DNA of 64,000 nt from Phymatolithon calcareum (Eukaryota > Rhodophyta > Florideophyceae > Hapalidiales), in NCBI GenBank assembly GCA_977006965.1, contig OZ345356.1:434001-498000 (forward strand), given 5' to 3'. The notes below the pieces were generated by a model. That model worked only from the letters and a program-made list of their open reading frames with translations, did no database searches and had not been told where the DNA came from. Position 1 is the first letter of the stretch; every line of letters begins with the position of its first letter. A program made the position numbers and the translations under genes. Shown here piece by piece: positions 1 through 10,386 of the stretch.

Positions 1-15
1 GGGACGAGACAGCTG

Positions 16-110
16 AATTATCCCGAGATAATATTTTTATCCAGGGCGGGATAAAAATATTACTGTATCAATACTATCCCGGGATAGTATTTTTATCACG
101 GGATAACATT
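16..110. repeat. cluster of palindromes
   Basis: Positions 29-42 and 49-62 are a perfect 14-bp inverted repeat with a 6-base loop. Positions 71-90 form a perfect 20-bp palindrome centred on CCCGGG. The core ATCCCGGGAT and its variants recur four times in 100 bp. No gene is visible here. The cluster may be the remnant of a transposon end or a cruciform-forming site. Confidence 0.75.
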
Positions 111-1015
111 TGATCCCCCAATGACATTTTTCTGTCACGGAAGCTGTCGCCTTTCAATACGTTATAGTTTATGTAAATTAAAATTCAAAATCATGTTCCC
201 GAAACCGTTTCGTTTGAAAAACACAACATTCCGTCTTAGTTGTTGAAATGGAAAAAATGGAAGCAGGCTTTCTGCATTCAATACTTCAGCGCTATTGAAA
301 TCCCTCTGCTTTCTACCATTTGGGTTTCGTTCACAAGCGGGAAATATCGAGATTCCCGCAGCCCCCAGATAAAATACAGTCATAGCCCTTAAAACCGTTT
401 AAATTTATGAGTATAGGGTTACCAGGTTACTAAACGGCTTCTAAACGTTTACCAACGTTACTAAATCGTTACCGAGGAGGAGGTAACCCTTTCATAATTT
501 TTGGCGTTACCGGCAAATCTCCATGCTGTACGGAAGCATCAAGTGCTTGGTCGACCGATAGAAAACTTACCAATGACCTGGGTTATCCACATTTGCGCAG
601 AGGACCGACAGCGCTGCTGCAGAGTGTACCCAGATCTTCTCCGGGAAGGATGAGCACGTTGAAAAACAATAAGAAAATGAATCTCGATGAAACTGGTGTT
701 CATAAAAGTCTGTCTTATCGATTAGTCAAAGTGCTGTTTTCTCATTGCCCAACATCTTTTTATTTGCCGGTAACTGTGACAAGGTGGCGAAATTCGTGTC
801 AAAATCGGAAGCAAATCTAAGAGATTGGACTAACTGTTCTGGACTAAGATATTTTGACCAGGGAAAGCATATTACGTGAGTTCAAGGAGCATCAGCGACA
901 CCGAGGGCAAGAGGATTTTGACGATGCCGGAAGCATTTTGTGACAGCAAGTTGCGTGCCGTCGCAACATGGTGAAGACACATACCGGTCGGGGGCTCGAC
1001 ATGCGAAACGTGACG
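111..1015. other. no recognisable gene
   Basis: Only short open frames without recognisable motifs are present. The stretch 400-490 repeats the words GTTACC and TAAACG several times, which suggests degenerate low-order repetition. Confidence 0.5.
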
Positions 1016-1020
1016 CTTGT

Positions 1021-1084
1021 CCGGTCTGGTGATTAACCAGACCGGAAACGTGGAAAATAGTTCACCAGTGGTGAACTATTTTCC
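1021..1084. other. two adjacent perfect hairpins
   Basis: 1021-1030 pairs with 1036-1045 (10 bp, 5-base loop). 1052-1066 pairs with 1070-1084 (15 bp, 3-base loop). They lie about 360 bp beyond the stop codon of the minus-strand gene that ends at 1443. A role in 3'-end formation is possible, and an old transposon end is equally likely. Confidence 0.75.
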
Positions 1085-1442
1085 TCGTTTCGTACACGCG
1101 TTGTTAGCTCTTACGTTGCTATTTATCTAATTTGTTGAATGTCATTTTTGCACTGTTCCCCACACCGACGTTCGCAAATACACGAGCTAGACAAATAATA
1201 GATTCGTACATTTGGGAAGATATCAGTAGAATCTGCGGACACTGGAGCCAGATACTGGACGGGTGGGAACATGAACAGTAACCATGAAGCACGTAATCGC
1301 GACTTCCATGGAAATACGATGAAGATTGAATTGTAACTCATGTGGTTTGCACCATCCTGAACGACTCGAATTTAGGAGAGACAGGAAAACTATATTGATG
1401 TTCGTGTGCTCTAGAAAACTGCACAGATTCAGGGACGGGGTT

Positions 1443-2900
1443 CTACAATTGAACAGGGAATACAATCATTGTGTTCACAGGTTCAATGGCTTCGTCCATC
1501 TCTTCCGGTAAAGGTTCAATCAAATAGTCGTCCTGCGCTCTTGGGCATTTCACAGAAGAGCTCTTCACGTTTGTAATTTCCCGATGCTTACATATCGGTC
1601 TAGAGTCGTGCAGTTGAGCCACGGGCTGATTCGACGAGAAGGGAATGTCACTTTCTTCCTTCAAAACTCCGTTCAGCTTCTCCACAGCATCCCGAACTTT
1701 CGGCCCCATTTCCTCAATCACCGGAGCTTCGGGGTACTTTTCCAAAACAAATCTTTCCTCCTTCTGCAGGGTGCTCCTCGTCCGGCGCTGCTTGCGCGTG
1801 CAAAACGACATGCCTCTGACTGCCTTCACTGTCGACTTCGCTTTAGTCTGCTTCTTCAAAGTCAAAACGACAATGAAAGAGACAACCGCCAGAAGTGATC
1901 GAATTCCGACATGAAATAGAAGCAGAATGAGGTGCCACAAATCTTCCACAATCTGCACAGCCCACGTTGTCCAAGCAGGAAAACGATAGTCATATGGCGT
2001 GATGACAATACGATCCCCGAACGCAACGCGCCGGTTTGCAGATATCTTCAGGTTGTTCACCATCTTCACGTCTTCGGAGCAATTCCATGCACGGCATAGC
2101 CGTTTCATCGAGGTGATCTGTCCATCGACGATGAGGGCATGATTTGGAGTCGCGCAGAATCCACCGGAAGACAATACGCGTCTGCGAAAGTGCACACGAT
2201 GTTGCAGCACCATGCCGCGCAGGTGCTCGACAGCGACGCATCCTTCGCTCAGCCCGAGGTCCTGGTTCTTTGCGACCCAGGTTAGCTTGCTGGCCTCTCC
2301 AAAAATCATCCCTGGCGGAATGGCGGTAGGAGCAGGGCTCCCTTCGATCATAGAGTCCAATAATACAACCGGGGCAGCTTTCGATGGTGCTACCGGTGTG
2401 ACGAAGGTGATCTCTGATATCCGTGGATGAGCAGAGCCTTCGGGAGCGTGATCGATATTCTCGAGCGTCTTGCGACGTGCGCCGAACGGCAAGAGAGCAT
2501 CATAATGCCCTGGTCCTCTCTCGATAACGTTACGGTCCGAAAGGTCATCGTACATGCAATACGCTTCCCCATAGTTGCGAAGCGCCGCGTCCGCGTTGAT
2601 ACAGGTGTCGTATCCAACCCGCCCTGAGCACTGGTAGAAGCTCTCCATTGCGGCACCACGACGCCGTTGAAGAGCCATCTTCAGTGGGACACCAGCTTCC
2701 AGAGCTTCTTGGAAGACACGCGTCGCGATTCGCAAGCCTGTGCGAAGAGAGCGCAGCTCATCGGATAAGAAGTCTCTGTTGGTGGGCGAGGATTCACATT
2801 CCATATAACATGGGGATACAAACATCGACGATGATGTCGGTGTACCAGATGCGAATGTGACAAAGATGATTATCAGGAAAAAGACCATGTGATTAGTCAT
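1443..2900 (-). CDS. secreted-ectodomain type I membrane protein with Hint/Hog-like motifs
   Basis: This is an uninterrupted 485-codon reading frame starting with ATG at 2900, followed at once by a hydrophobic stretch (residues 5-18) typical of a signal peptide. Residues 20-310 form a Cys-containing ectodomain. A strongly hydrophobic segment at 322-348 is followed by basic residues, and a cytoplasmic tail runs to 485. TPNHAL at 251-256, followed about 35 residues later by a VAFGDRIVI segment, recalls the B-block His and the following V..GD.V strand of Hedgehog-type Hint (Hog) domains, but no A-block Cys/Ser is evident. The protein may therefore be a divergent Hint relative or something unrelated. 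It is one of the few intact long frames here that is not an obvious transposon protein. No intron is needed. Confidence 0.6.
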   Translation of the reverse strand: MTNHMVFFLIIIFVTFASGTPTSSSMFVSPCYMECESSPTNRDFLSDELRSLRTGLRIATRVFQEALEAGVPLKMALQRRRGAAMESFYQCSGRVGYDTCINADAALRNYGEAYCMYDDLSDRNVIERGPGHYDALLPFGARRKTLENIDHAPEGSAHPRISEITFVTPVAPSKAAPVVLLDSMIEGSPAPTAIPPGMIFGEASKLTWVAKNQDLGLSEGCVAVEHLRGMVLQHRVHFRRRVLSSGGFCATPNHALIVDGQITSMKRLCRAWNCSEDVKMVNNLKISANRRVAFGDRIVITPYDYRFPAWTTWAVQIVEDLWHLILLLFHVGIRSLLAVVSFIVVLTLKKQTKAKSTVKAVRGMSFCTRKQRRTRSTLQKEERFVLEKYPEAPVIEEMGPKVRDAVEKLNGVLKEESDIPFSSNQPVAQLHDSRPICKHREITNVKSSSVKCPRAQDDYLIEPLPEEMDEAIEPVNTMIVFPVQL

Positions 2901-3199
2901 TGTTTGCTGTGCTCAAAGTCGGCGAAATGTGACCACAATTCACTCGATAACTCCTTGTATGAGGTTGCTTGCTTCTGCCGAACACAGAAGCAGGTTGCGG
3001 GAAGCCCTTTCTAAACTTGCAAATGTGTACGAAAGAGGCTCTAGGGTGAGCACCAAAAGTACAGAAGAGGAAAACTTGTTTTGCCACTCCTCCGCCGTCA
3101 TCAGCACTACCCCGATGGTTCTGACGATGTATGCATGCGCGGACAGCGGTCTCATTCATCATTGGAGTTAATTGGAGACTATGCAATGCCAAGTGGAGG

Positions 3200-4102
3200 T
3201 GCGCCTCGATGTCGCCTCAGCTCGGGGAGCAGACCTTCGGAGGACGCAGACCGGACACGAAATAGAGGCCGGCGACGAGAACTGCGTGTCTATTCGACTC
3301 TATTTGCTATTGAAATATGACCTATTGCATGCATGTAAATCTGTTTGTCAATTGTTATTGGTGACTAGCTGCAAGAAATAGCGACCAATGATCGGAGAGA
3401 CTTCCACAAGTTGATCTTGAGCTTCTGGAAGTCCCCTTTGACTTGCACAGCTTCCAACATCATGTTATTGCTATTTACATTCTGCATCACAGGCCCTCAT
3501 TTCCAACACGAGAGACTTCCTTTCACAGCCACAAAACACGATATTTAGACTTATCGCCACCAGGTTCTCTAAGGTGCATATTATACCTAGACTTAACAGT
3601 CAGCACGGCGGCGTGTGCTTCAAGCTATACGAAGTGACACTGCGTCACACATATGTGATGTTCATCTGGCGCAGTTTTAGCCACAGAGCCAGTACTGTAC
3701 GCTAGTATAGCTGTCCGAAAGGCAGAAGAATTACGCCCCAAATTCCCATCCGCCCCATTAAATTGCCCAACAAACAGCCCGGAGGGTCTCTGTGGCAGCA
3801 CAACTGAGGTGGTGCTCGCAAATTACATGAAAGACGTTCGCGGGCCGACAGAGAGGTAAAACGGAATGAGACAGATGCAGCAGCTGGAAATTTGGGACCT
3901 CCACCCACGCTACGACAATTTGCCGGTGAGTCGTGACTGAACGGTGTCGATGGTGCCGAAGGGGCTTTCGTGTGCTAACCGGGAGGTGATACCGAAAGGG
4001 ATACATGCGGCGGTTGTATGGTGTGGGACTTCGACTTGGGCTGCGACGGCTTGTGTAACGAAGTAGAGTGGTTAGTCTCTCCAGCCTCACGGTACGGAGT
4101 AC
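3200..4102. other. no recognisable gene
   Basis: This is spacer between the membrane-protein gene and the Gypsy element. Open frames are short and overlap on both strands without motifs. It ends at the CCATC target site of the Gypsy element. Confidence 0.5.
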
Positions 4103-4107
4103 CCATC

Positions 4108-4423
4108 TGTTGTGCAGTCAGAGTCGAGCGATGGCGAGGTTTGGTTGATGGTGTATGCCCGGTGACTTCCGTGGCGAATTTAATTTCGGCTATACCGCCT
4201 TGGTATATATACTAACAAAATCATGGTATGATAAAATCTAGTCAATCAAGAAAATGGGATCATATTGGTAACCATAAACAAGCGAGGAATATTAGCCAAT
4301 AGGACGCAATACGATGATGCACATTACATCAGTGTGCAAGCATTGCCGACCGAAGATGTCAATGCCTGACTTCCGCGCTGCGGCATCGGTCGAGAGGGCG
4401 ACCGTAAGGTAGAGAACATAACA
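4108..4423 (-). repeat. Gypsy 3' LTR
   Basis: 316 bp with TG...CA ends, matching 9179-9495 along its whole length. It contains a TATATATA stretch (about 4203-4210). The inner flank, read on the minus strand, is purine-rich (GTGGGGGA), as expected for a polypurine tract. Confidence 0.93.
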
Positions 4424-4439
4424 GTCCCCCACGGTTGGC

Positions 4440-5780
4440 CTAGAGGCCGATGGAGCTCCGTGCGCGACGCATCACTTTTGTCTGACGGTGTCGGTTGAAG
4501 AACGTGCGGACTTTGGAGGGGACGTCCTCAAACATAACGGTAAGCGGCTCCCAGGAATCGCCTGAAGAAGTAAGGCCCTTCCAAGAGACGAGGACTTCGA
4601 AGTGATCTGCTGCTTCGCGGAGGTCCTTGATTTTGTCCACAGAATACCAGATCCGATCCGTAAACTCTGCGATTTCCTGCATTTGTGTCGCCGTCCCGAC
4701 CGTAGCGTCGGCGTAGGGCTTAATGCGACAGATGTGCACAACTGCACAGCAGTTGTTTGTAAGATGGTCAATCTCGACTGTGAAGTCTGAGAGAATGCGT
4801 GAGATGCGGCTGGGCCCGACCCAGTTCGTCGACATCTTTGTGCGCGGTCCATGAGTGCGAGCAACAACGACATAGTCCCCCACGGTTGGCTTGTAGGGCA
4901 CTACATGCGTCTTAGCGTTGTGACGTTCAACGGCTTTCTTTCGGGTTTCGGACAGAGTCTGATCGACTTCCTTGTGCATCTTGTCGAGAGAATGGTGCAG
5001 ATTGTCGATACCGAGCCTCTGTTCAAGCCTTGCATGGTCTTGAGACTGCATGTTCCAAACGTTACACTGGGTGAGAGCAACTGTGAGTGGGTTACCGGGA
5101 GGCATACCCGTGTGGACGGTTATTGGAGCGCGACCACCGAGCCGACGAGAAGGAGAGTTGTTAATGATGCTCTGAATAGCCTGAACTGATTTGGGCCATT
5201 CTGCTTCAGGTGTGCGTGTTTCTGCATTGAATGCATGCATCACACGAAGAACTTCCTTGCAAACAGACTCAACTGTTCCATTCGACCATGGTGCGTAGAC
5301 TGTAGAGAAACGGTGCTTGACTCCCAGTGACGACGCAAGATTCTGCATGACCTTATTGCAGAAATGAGGTCCTTGGTCTGAGAACCATTGCAGGACAGGG
5401 ACGAATGTCGAGAAGTATTCAGTGAGGACGCTGGCGGTAGTTTCTGCATCCGCTTTCTTGCAGGGACGGAGGAAAACGTAGCCGGAGAAGTCGTCTTTCA
5501 GAATCAGAATGTACTCATGACCGGTGCGAGACTCTCCAACATAGAGAAAGTCGAAGTGGAGTAACTCAGACAGATGCTGAGCGTGGATTTGTTGGCCAAG
5601 AGGGCGAGGGACCTTGGAACCGCTCGAAGAAAGAGAGCAGACAAGGCAGCTTTGCACGAAGGCCTTGACATCGGCATCAACAGTAGACCAGTGAAGCTTT
5701 TCCTTGATAATGTTCGTGGTGGCAGTCAGCCCTCGATGTCCTCCGAGACCGCAATGTCTGCGACACAAATTCGCAATTGC
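4440..5780 (-). CDS. Gypsy integrase with chromodomain (frameshifted part of pol)
   Basis: The frame is open from 5840 but has no ATG; it continues the pol protein after a one-base frameshift near 5775-5785. Numbering from 5840, it has the HHCC zinc finger (H29, H35, C65, C68) and the integrase DDE triad D97, D155 and E191 in the usual HFDF, SDQG and NGTVES contexts. A C-terminal chromodomain follows at about residues 395-450 (VLVSWKGL and SWEPL). The chromodomain normally steers integration to modified chromatin. All catalytic residues are present; only the join to the upstream frame is lost. Confidence 0.9.
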   Translation of the reverse strand, partial: AIANLCRRHCGLGGHRGLTATTNIIKEKLHWSTVDADVKAFVQSCLVCSLSSSGSKVPRPLGQQIHAQHLSELLHFDFLYVGESRTGHEYILILKDDFSGYVFLRPCKKADAETTASVLTEYFSTFVPVLQWFSDQGPHFCNKVMQNLASSLGVKHRFSTVYAPWSNGTVESVCKEVLRVMHAFNAETRTPEAEWPKSVQAIQSIINNSPSRRLGGRAPITVHTGMPPGNPLTVALTQCNVWNMQSQDHARLEQRLGIDNLHHSLDKMHKEVDQTLSETRKKAVERHNAKTHVVPYKPTVGDYVVVARTHGPRTKMSTNWVGPSRISRILSDFTVEIDHLTNNCCAVVHICRIKPYADATVGTATQMQEIAEFTDRIWYSVDKIKDLREAADHFEVLVSWKGLTSSGDSWEPLTVMFEDVPSKVRTFFNRHRQTKVMRRARSSIGL

Positions 5781-8700
5781 AGCTCTTCGTCGTCGTCTGG
5801 AATGTAGATCTTCCCGTTCATGTTCTTCCAAATGCCGCAATTCTGGTCGGGCGTGTGAGTGAAACCAGAGTCCGGCGTTGGCGGCGATGCAAGCTGAGAC
5901 TTAGCCACAACATCCAGGGAAGGAAGGTCTGGTAGATCTTCGGTGATGAGAGGCACTCGAAGAACGCTGAGGCGTCGAGCAGGAGACTCAGAATTTCCTG
6001 GGGCTGCCCATCGAGTGAGAATGTCGGCCCAGGTATTGAGCTCTCCGGCGATGTGCTCAACAGTGAAGTTGAACTCAGCGAGGCGTAATGCCCATCGCTG
6101 TGTCTTGTGAACGATTTGACGTGCAGCGTTGGGGTTGAAACGAGTTGGCGATAGCATGTACAGGATATTCTTGTGATCGGTGAACAGCGAGATTTCTTCG
6201 CATGCTGCAAGTATGTGAGAAATCCGAGTGATGCTTGCGACAATCGCGTAGCTCTCTTGCTCAGGAGTCGTCCAGCGTGACGAAGGTCCTCGAAATGAGC
6301 CAGAGACGAAAGCAAGGGGAGAATGCTTCCATTGATACGGCAGCAGTGTGCTTGCTACGATCTCGACTGGATCGACCTGGGTCAGGACACCGGCCCAATG
6401 CGTCGAAGAGGCATCCGTAAAGAGACACAGGCGTTTTCCTGGATCTGGTGTGGCAAGAGTGACTTGATGAGTGATGGCCTGAATGAGGGATGAGAATGCA
6501 GCTTGGTGCTCATCCCCCCATGCCGAAAGAGGGCGATTACGAATTTTAGACTTCTTTCGAGTGTTGTGCAAGGAATACTGGGATTCCAACAGGCTGTGTA
6601 AAGACTCGATGAGCTCTGAGAATTTCGGTATGGCAGTTCTCATCCAGTTCGCACCATGTACAAGCTCCATAAGAGAGCCGACAGTTCTTGGGGGCTCCAT
6701 GGACGTTAGAGCCTCATATTGGTGTGGATGAAACTTGATGCCTTTTACGTCAATGATTCGGCCGCAGAATTGGACACTGGTTGCAATAAGATTGCACTTT
6801 CTCGGGTTGAGCTTGAGGCCTTTCGTCTGACAGATTTCAAGTACAGCCTTCAGCGTTGTGATCAATTTCTCGGCATCTGTAGAGTAACCCAACATATCGT
6901 CGAGCCATATGAGCAAGTCCAAGTGAGAGAAGAAAGATCCCATGGATGACTGGAAATAAGATACTGAGTTCGTGGCGCCATGCAGAACTCGATTCGGTGT
7001 GAAGACACCAAATGGCGTGTGGAAGGACTGGCATTCTTGTGAGCTCTTGGAGAGAGGAAACTGCCAGTATCCATGAATAAAGTCGAGCTGAAAGAAGATG
7101 GATGCTCCGGCAAGCTTTGCGAATATCGGATCAGCATGCGGCATTGGCCACACGTGCTTCTTTGTCTGGGCGTTGACAGGGCGGAGATCAACGGTGAAAC
7201 GATATCCTTCAGGTCCATCCTTCGGAACGATGAGAGGGGCGCAAGCCCATTTCGAAGAAGGGTTGCGGTAGATGTATCCAACATCTAGGAGCTCATCGCA
7301 TTTCTTCTTCATGAATTTCAGTTGCTCGGGCGAGTACGTGCGCTGGCGAACTTTTACAGGACGTTCCTCGCTTTCAAATTTGATCTCCATTGGTGGAGCA
7401 TCGACAGGTGGATCCGCACCGAGTCGAATGCGAAAGACTTCCTTGTACTCTAGAACCATGTTCCGGAAAGGCTCCTTGAGGCGATTTGGCAAGTGCTTTT
7501 CGGCACGCTGAATGGCGTCGTCTATAGCATGCTTGAGCTCGTTCTCGTCCTGGCCACCAATTCTGACATCCTTGTAGTCAATGTCGTCTCCCTCCACTAG
7601 CGGAAAATCGCCGTTGGCGACAATCTTGCATAGGCGAGGGGTATCATCTGAATACCTCAGAGCGTGCGGCATATCCGGAGAGGGTTCTGCAAAGCCAGTG
7701 AGAAGTTGCACGCCCAGCTTTCCGATCTTTGTTTGGGAAGGGTCTTGATTGAGACTGCCGTAGTCCAAGGACGAGAGATGGTCAATGTTCTGAGCGATGA
7801 AGTCTGTGACGCTGAGGCCAGAGTGGACAAGGAACGGATTCCCGAGGATGATTTCTCCAGGACATGACGTTCCATCGATGGTTGAATTCTCTTCGCAGGG
7901 CATGATGTAAGCCTTGATATTTCGAACACGACAAGGTCCAGCGACAGTATTAAGCTTCGGACTGATCTGAACTTGTCCGAGAACATTCACTTCGTGGCCG
8001 TCGACAGCCTTGAAATTTCGTCCATTTGTTGAGAGCAGGGTCGGTAGGAAATGACCGTGGTCTCCCAGGTACTTGACGATCGTATCGGAGATTGCGACAT
8101 CGTCAGCACCGGAGTCAATGCGGCAGGCGAAGTTGTGGCCATGAATGTCGGCCAGAATTACCGCGCTTGATGAGGGTGAAGATAGCAACGGAGGCCTCGG
8201 CTGAGACTCTGCAGTGGCGGTCTGCGTGTCCATGAGAGCTGAGACTTTTGCGCTTTCCGCATTCTTCTTAGCCTTCTTGGCGGCCCTATGGGCCTCGAGA
8301 AGAAGTTTTTTCTTGTCGTCAGAGGTGTACTTGCAATACTTGACGAAGTGCTTCTGGTTGCAGTCTGGGTTCAGACAGTCCGGAAGCTTTGATTTTTCCC
8401 CCTTTCCAGAAAAATATCCTGAAGAGGATGTAGCGGATGATGTACGGTCCTTCTTCAACTCGTCAATTCCTCTCCCCCGGCTGCTCTTTTGAGAAGATCG
8501 GAATGCTCGGAGAGGATGGTACTTTTCGCAGACTTCGGCCTCGTCAGTCAGAAATTCTGCGAAAGCGAAGAAGTCGTCCTTGAGTTCGTTTTTCTCAAGG
8601 CGAATCGCATCTTCAACCCGGGACTTGAGCGCTGGAGGCTGCAAGACTGCGATTAGATGCTTAACGGCGGCTTTCGGAGCCTTCTCGACGAAGGTCCAGC

Positions 8701-9136
8701 CGCGACGCTCACAAAGCTCTAGGTAGCTTGTCTGTACCATTAGAATGCGTACACGGGCATCTGGTTCCGAGTTGTCAAGGCGAACGTTGCGCTTGACATC
8801 GGAGAGGGCGTCGTCGAACGACACGGGCTTGGTGCCTCCGACGAGGGTGGAAAGACGGTTCTTGATGACTTCGTCCGTCAAATCGTTGACGTTGGTGTAG
8901 TCTTTACCGAAGATGCGGGCGCGAAGCAGTGAGCGTAAAAAAATGGCATCGATGCTGCCAGCCCACGAGATTGGCTTCAGCCCTTGTTGCGCAGCGACAG
9001 CAGACTCGTAGTGAGCACGCTCGTCGAGAAAATGTTGTATCGCCTTACGAGAAATGCTGCTGAGTCTTGGTGCCTGGATTGGCGCAAAGAGGTTGGCGGA
9101 AGTACCTCCAGATAGAGGTGGCGTAGAGTCTCCCAT
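5726..9136 (-). CDS. Gypsy Gag-Pol polyprotein (gag, protease, RT, RNase H)
   Basis: 1136 codons from an ATG at 9136, 42 bp inside the 5' LTR. Residues 1-250 are Gag. A variant zinc knuckle C-x4-C-x3-H-x4-C lies at 254-268. The protease active site DSGADD is at 341-346. Reverse transcriptase spans about 600-800, with LDFIHGYWQ at 684 and the catalytic WLDDML at 744-749. RNase H follows from about 900, with TDAS at 907, the Glu in PEQES near 959, and TDHK at 986. The frame runs off into a stop at 5726 just where the integrase zinc finger should begin, and the integrase continues in another frame. A one-base deletion explains this better than programmed shifting, because no slippery heptamer is evident at the junction. 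Confidence 0.92.
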   Translation of the reverse strand: MGDSTPPLSGGTSANLFAPIQAPRLSSISRKAIQHFLDERAHYESAVAAQQGLKPISWAGSIDAIFLRSLLRARIFGKDYTNVNDLTDEVIKNRLSTLVGGTKPVSFDDALSDVKRNVRLDNSEPDARVRILMVQTSYLELCERRGWTFVEKAPKAAVKHLIAVLQPPALKSRVEDAIRLEKNELKDDFFAFAEFLTDEAEVCEKYHPLRAFRSSQKSSRGRGIDELKKDRTSSATSSSGYFSGKGEKSKLPDCLNPDCNQKHFVKYCKYTSDDKKKLLLEAHRAAKKAKKNAESAKVSALMDTQTATAESQPRPPLLSSPSSSAVILADIHGHNFACRIDSGADDVAISDTIVKYLGDHGHFLPTLLSTNGRNFKAVDGHEVNVLGQVQISPKLNTVAGPCRVRNIKAYIMPCEENSTIDGTSCPGEIILGNPFLVHSGLSVTDFIAQNIDHLSSLDYGSLNQDPSQTKIGKLGVQLLTGFAEPSPDMPHALRYSDDTPRLCKIVANGDFPLVEGDDIDYKDVRIGGQDENELKHAIDDAIQRAEKHLPNRLKEPFRNMVLEYKEVFRIRLGADPPVDAPPMEIKFESEERPVKVRQRTYSPEQLKFMKKKCDELLDVGYIYRNPSSKWACAPLIVPKDGPEGYRFTVDLRPVNAQTKKHVWPMPHADPIFAKLAGASIFFQLDFIHGYWQFPLSKSSQECQSFHTPFGVFTPNRVLHGATNSVSYFQSSMGSFFSHLDLLIWLDDMLGYSTDAEKLITTLKAVLEICQTKGLKLNPRKCNLIATSVQFCGRIIDVKGIKFHPHQYEALTSMEPPRTVGSLMELVHGANWMRTAIPKFSELIESLHSLLESQYSLHNTRKKSKIRNRPLSAWGDEHQAAFSSLIQAITHQVTLATPDPGKRLCLFTDASSTHWAGVLTQVDPVEIVASTLLPYQWKHSPLAFVSGSFRGPSSRWTTPEQESYAIVASITRISHILAACEEISLFTDHKNILYMLSPTRFNPNAARQIVHKTQRWALRLAEFNFTVEHIAGELNTWADILTRWAAPGNSESPARRLSVLRVPLITEDLPDLPSLDVVAKSQLASPPTPDSGFTHTPDQNCGIWKNMNGKIYIPDDDEELQLRICVADIAVSEDIEG

Positions 9137-9178
9137 GTCGAAGGGTTACTGACTGTCTGCGCAGAGGTCAGTTCTAAC

Positions 9179-9495
9179 AGTTGTGCAGTCAGAGTCGAGA
9201 GATGGCGAGGTTTGGTTGATGGTGTATGCCCGGTGACTTCCGTGGCGAATTTAATTTCGGCTATACCGCCTTGGTATATATACGAACAAAATCATGGTAT
9301 GATAAAATCTAGTCAATCAAGAAAATGGGATCATATTGGTAACCATAAACAAGCGAGGAATATTAGCCAATAGGACGCAATACGATGATGCACATTACAT
9401 CAGTGTGCAAGCATTGCCGACCGAAGATGTCAATGCCTGACTTCCGCGCTGCGGCATCGGTCGAGAGGGCGACCGTAAGGTAGAGAAACATAACA
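9179..9495 (-). repeat. Gypsy 5' LTR
   Basis: 317 bp, collinear with 4108-4423, with a one-base insertion near the outer end. The inner terminal base on the + strand is A instead of T (9179), spoiling the TG/CA terminus. I could not identify a convincing primer-binding site in the adjacent 9160-9178. Confidence 0.92.
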
Positions 9496-9500
9496 CCATC

Positions 9501-9930
9501 CTTTGAGTACAAATATCAGGTGCCCCATCCCAAGTAGCGGGGGACAACAATATGGACGACGATATAAGAAAGACGACGTAAACCGATTCAATAGTTCAAA
9601 CGACATCCAGAGGAAGGCACGGTAAACGACAACGGCCATCTCCTCTCTTACAGTTTGCGGGCGGATCGACTCTGATAGTGCTCGCGCATTGCTTGAGAGC
9701 GATCGGAAACTGCGCTCGCATGGTCTCCGGAATGTGAATCGGAAGGGGATAGATGCCTCGGGTGGATTATGTATAGCGTTTTGTACAGCAATGTGACGAT
9801 TTTCTGACCTTAGAAAGGTACACGACATTCTTCGTCTACTAAAGATTCGTGAAACATTTCTATACCCGGGTTCGCGTTACAAAAACCATTAAGTAACGCT
9901 ATAACGATAACTTGGCTAGATCACGGAACT
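9501..9930. other. no recognisable gene
   Basis: Sequence between the Gypsy element and the LINE relic. Short frames only, no motif found. Confidence 0.45.
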
Positions 9931-10049
9931 ACTATGAGCACGACTGCTCGAGGTAAGTTATATGTCTCCCTTTAACAAAAAGCGTTACTCCACGCAAATT
10001 CCTCCCTCGCCCTTGTCTACAATGTACATCGCTTGGAGCGCAAACAGCA

Positions 10050-10373
10050 TCCCGCAGGTCTATTCGAGCTCTTGCGTCAGGCGCAGCTCTGGAAAAGCAG
10101 TATACGTTGACACTAATCCACGAACGTCTCGCGTCTTCAAGTCTTGGAGAACATCTGAAATTGTACGAATCTACAAGCATGGGGAAATCGAATTGCCGAC
10201 TAGCTACGATCCAATCTCTCTTAAGCCATATGAGGAAGATAATTGAAAGGTCGCTCGAAAAGATGATCAGAAAGAAAAACAAGTTCTACATATCCCAGGT
10301 GGGGTTTCAGAGAAGGAGAGCACCGAGCTGGCCTTCTCCATGAAGAAGCTCTCCATCAAACGGGCCAGAGCTC
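10050..10373 (+). pseudogene. old LINE reverse transcriptase relic (fingers region)
   Basis: Three frames together give pieces matching the N-terminal RT region of LINE-A at 28.5 kb: a leucine-rich lead-in, SYDPISL, LLSHMRKIIE and VGFQRRR followed in another frame by STELAF. Frameshifts and stops show it is dead. It ends exactly at the target site of the next LINE insertion (TSD 10374-10386), so the two LINE pieces are separate events. Confidence 0.65.
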
Positions 10374-10386
10374 AGTAGCAATACTA

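Larger units (their letters stand above)
4103..9500 (-). mobile_element. complete Gypsy LTR retrotransposon (chromovirus type)
   Basis: Two near-identical LTRs (4108-4423 and 9179-9495) flank gag-pol on the minus strand. The 5-bp duplication CCATC is directly adjacent on both sides (4103-4107 and 9496-9500). Domain order is gag, zinc knuckle, aspartic protease, reverse transcriptase, RNase H, integrase, chromodomain. LTR divergence is a few changes in about 316 bp, so insertion is recent. The 5'-LTR inner end has lost the expected terminal A, and the pol frame is broken near 5780, so this copy is probably not autonomous now. Confidence 0.93.

Noticed and set aside
1021-1084. Bacterial-type rho-independent terminators
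   Set aside because: No T-tract follows either hairpin, and the context is eukaryotic.
5726-5840. Programmed frameshift between the Gypsy RT-RNase H and integrase frames
   Set aside because: Gypsy integrase is usually in frame with RT, no slippery site is seen, and a single missing base at the zinc finger explains the break.
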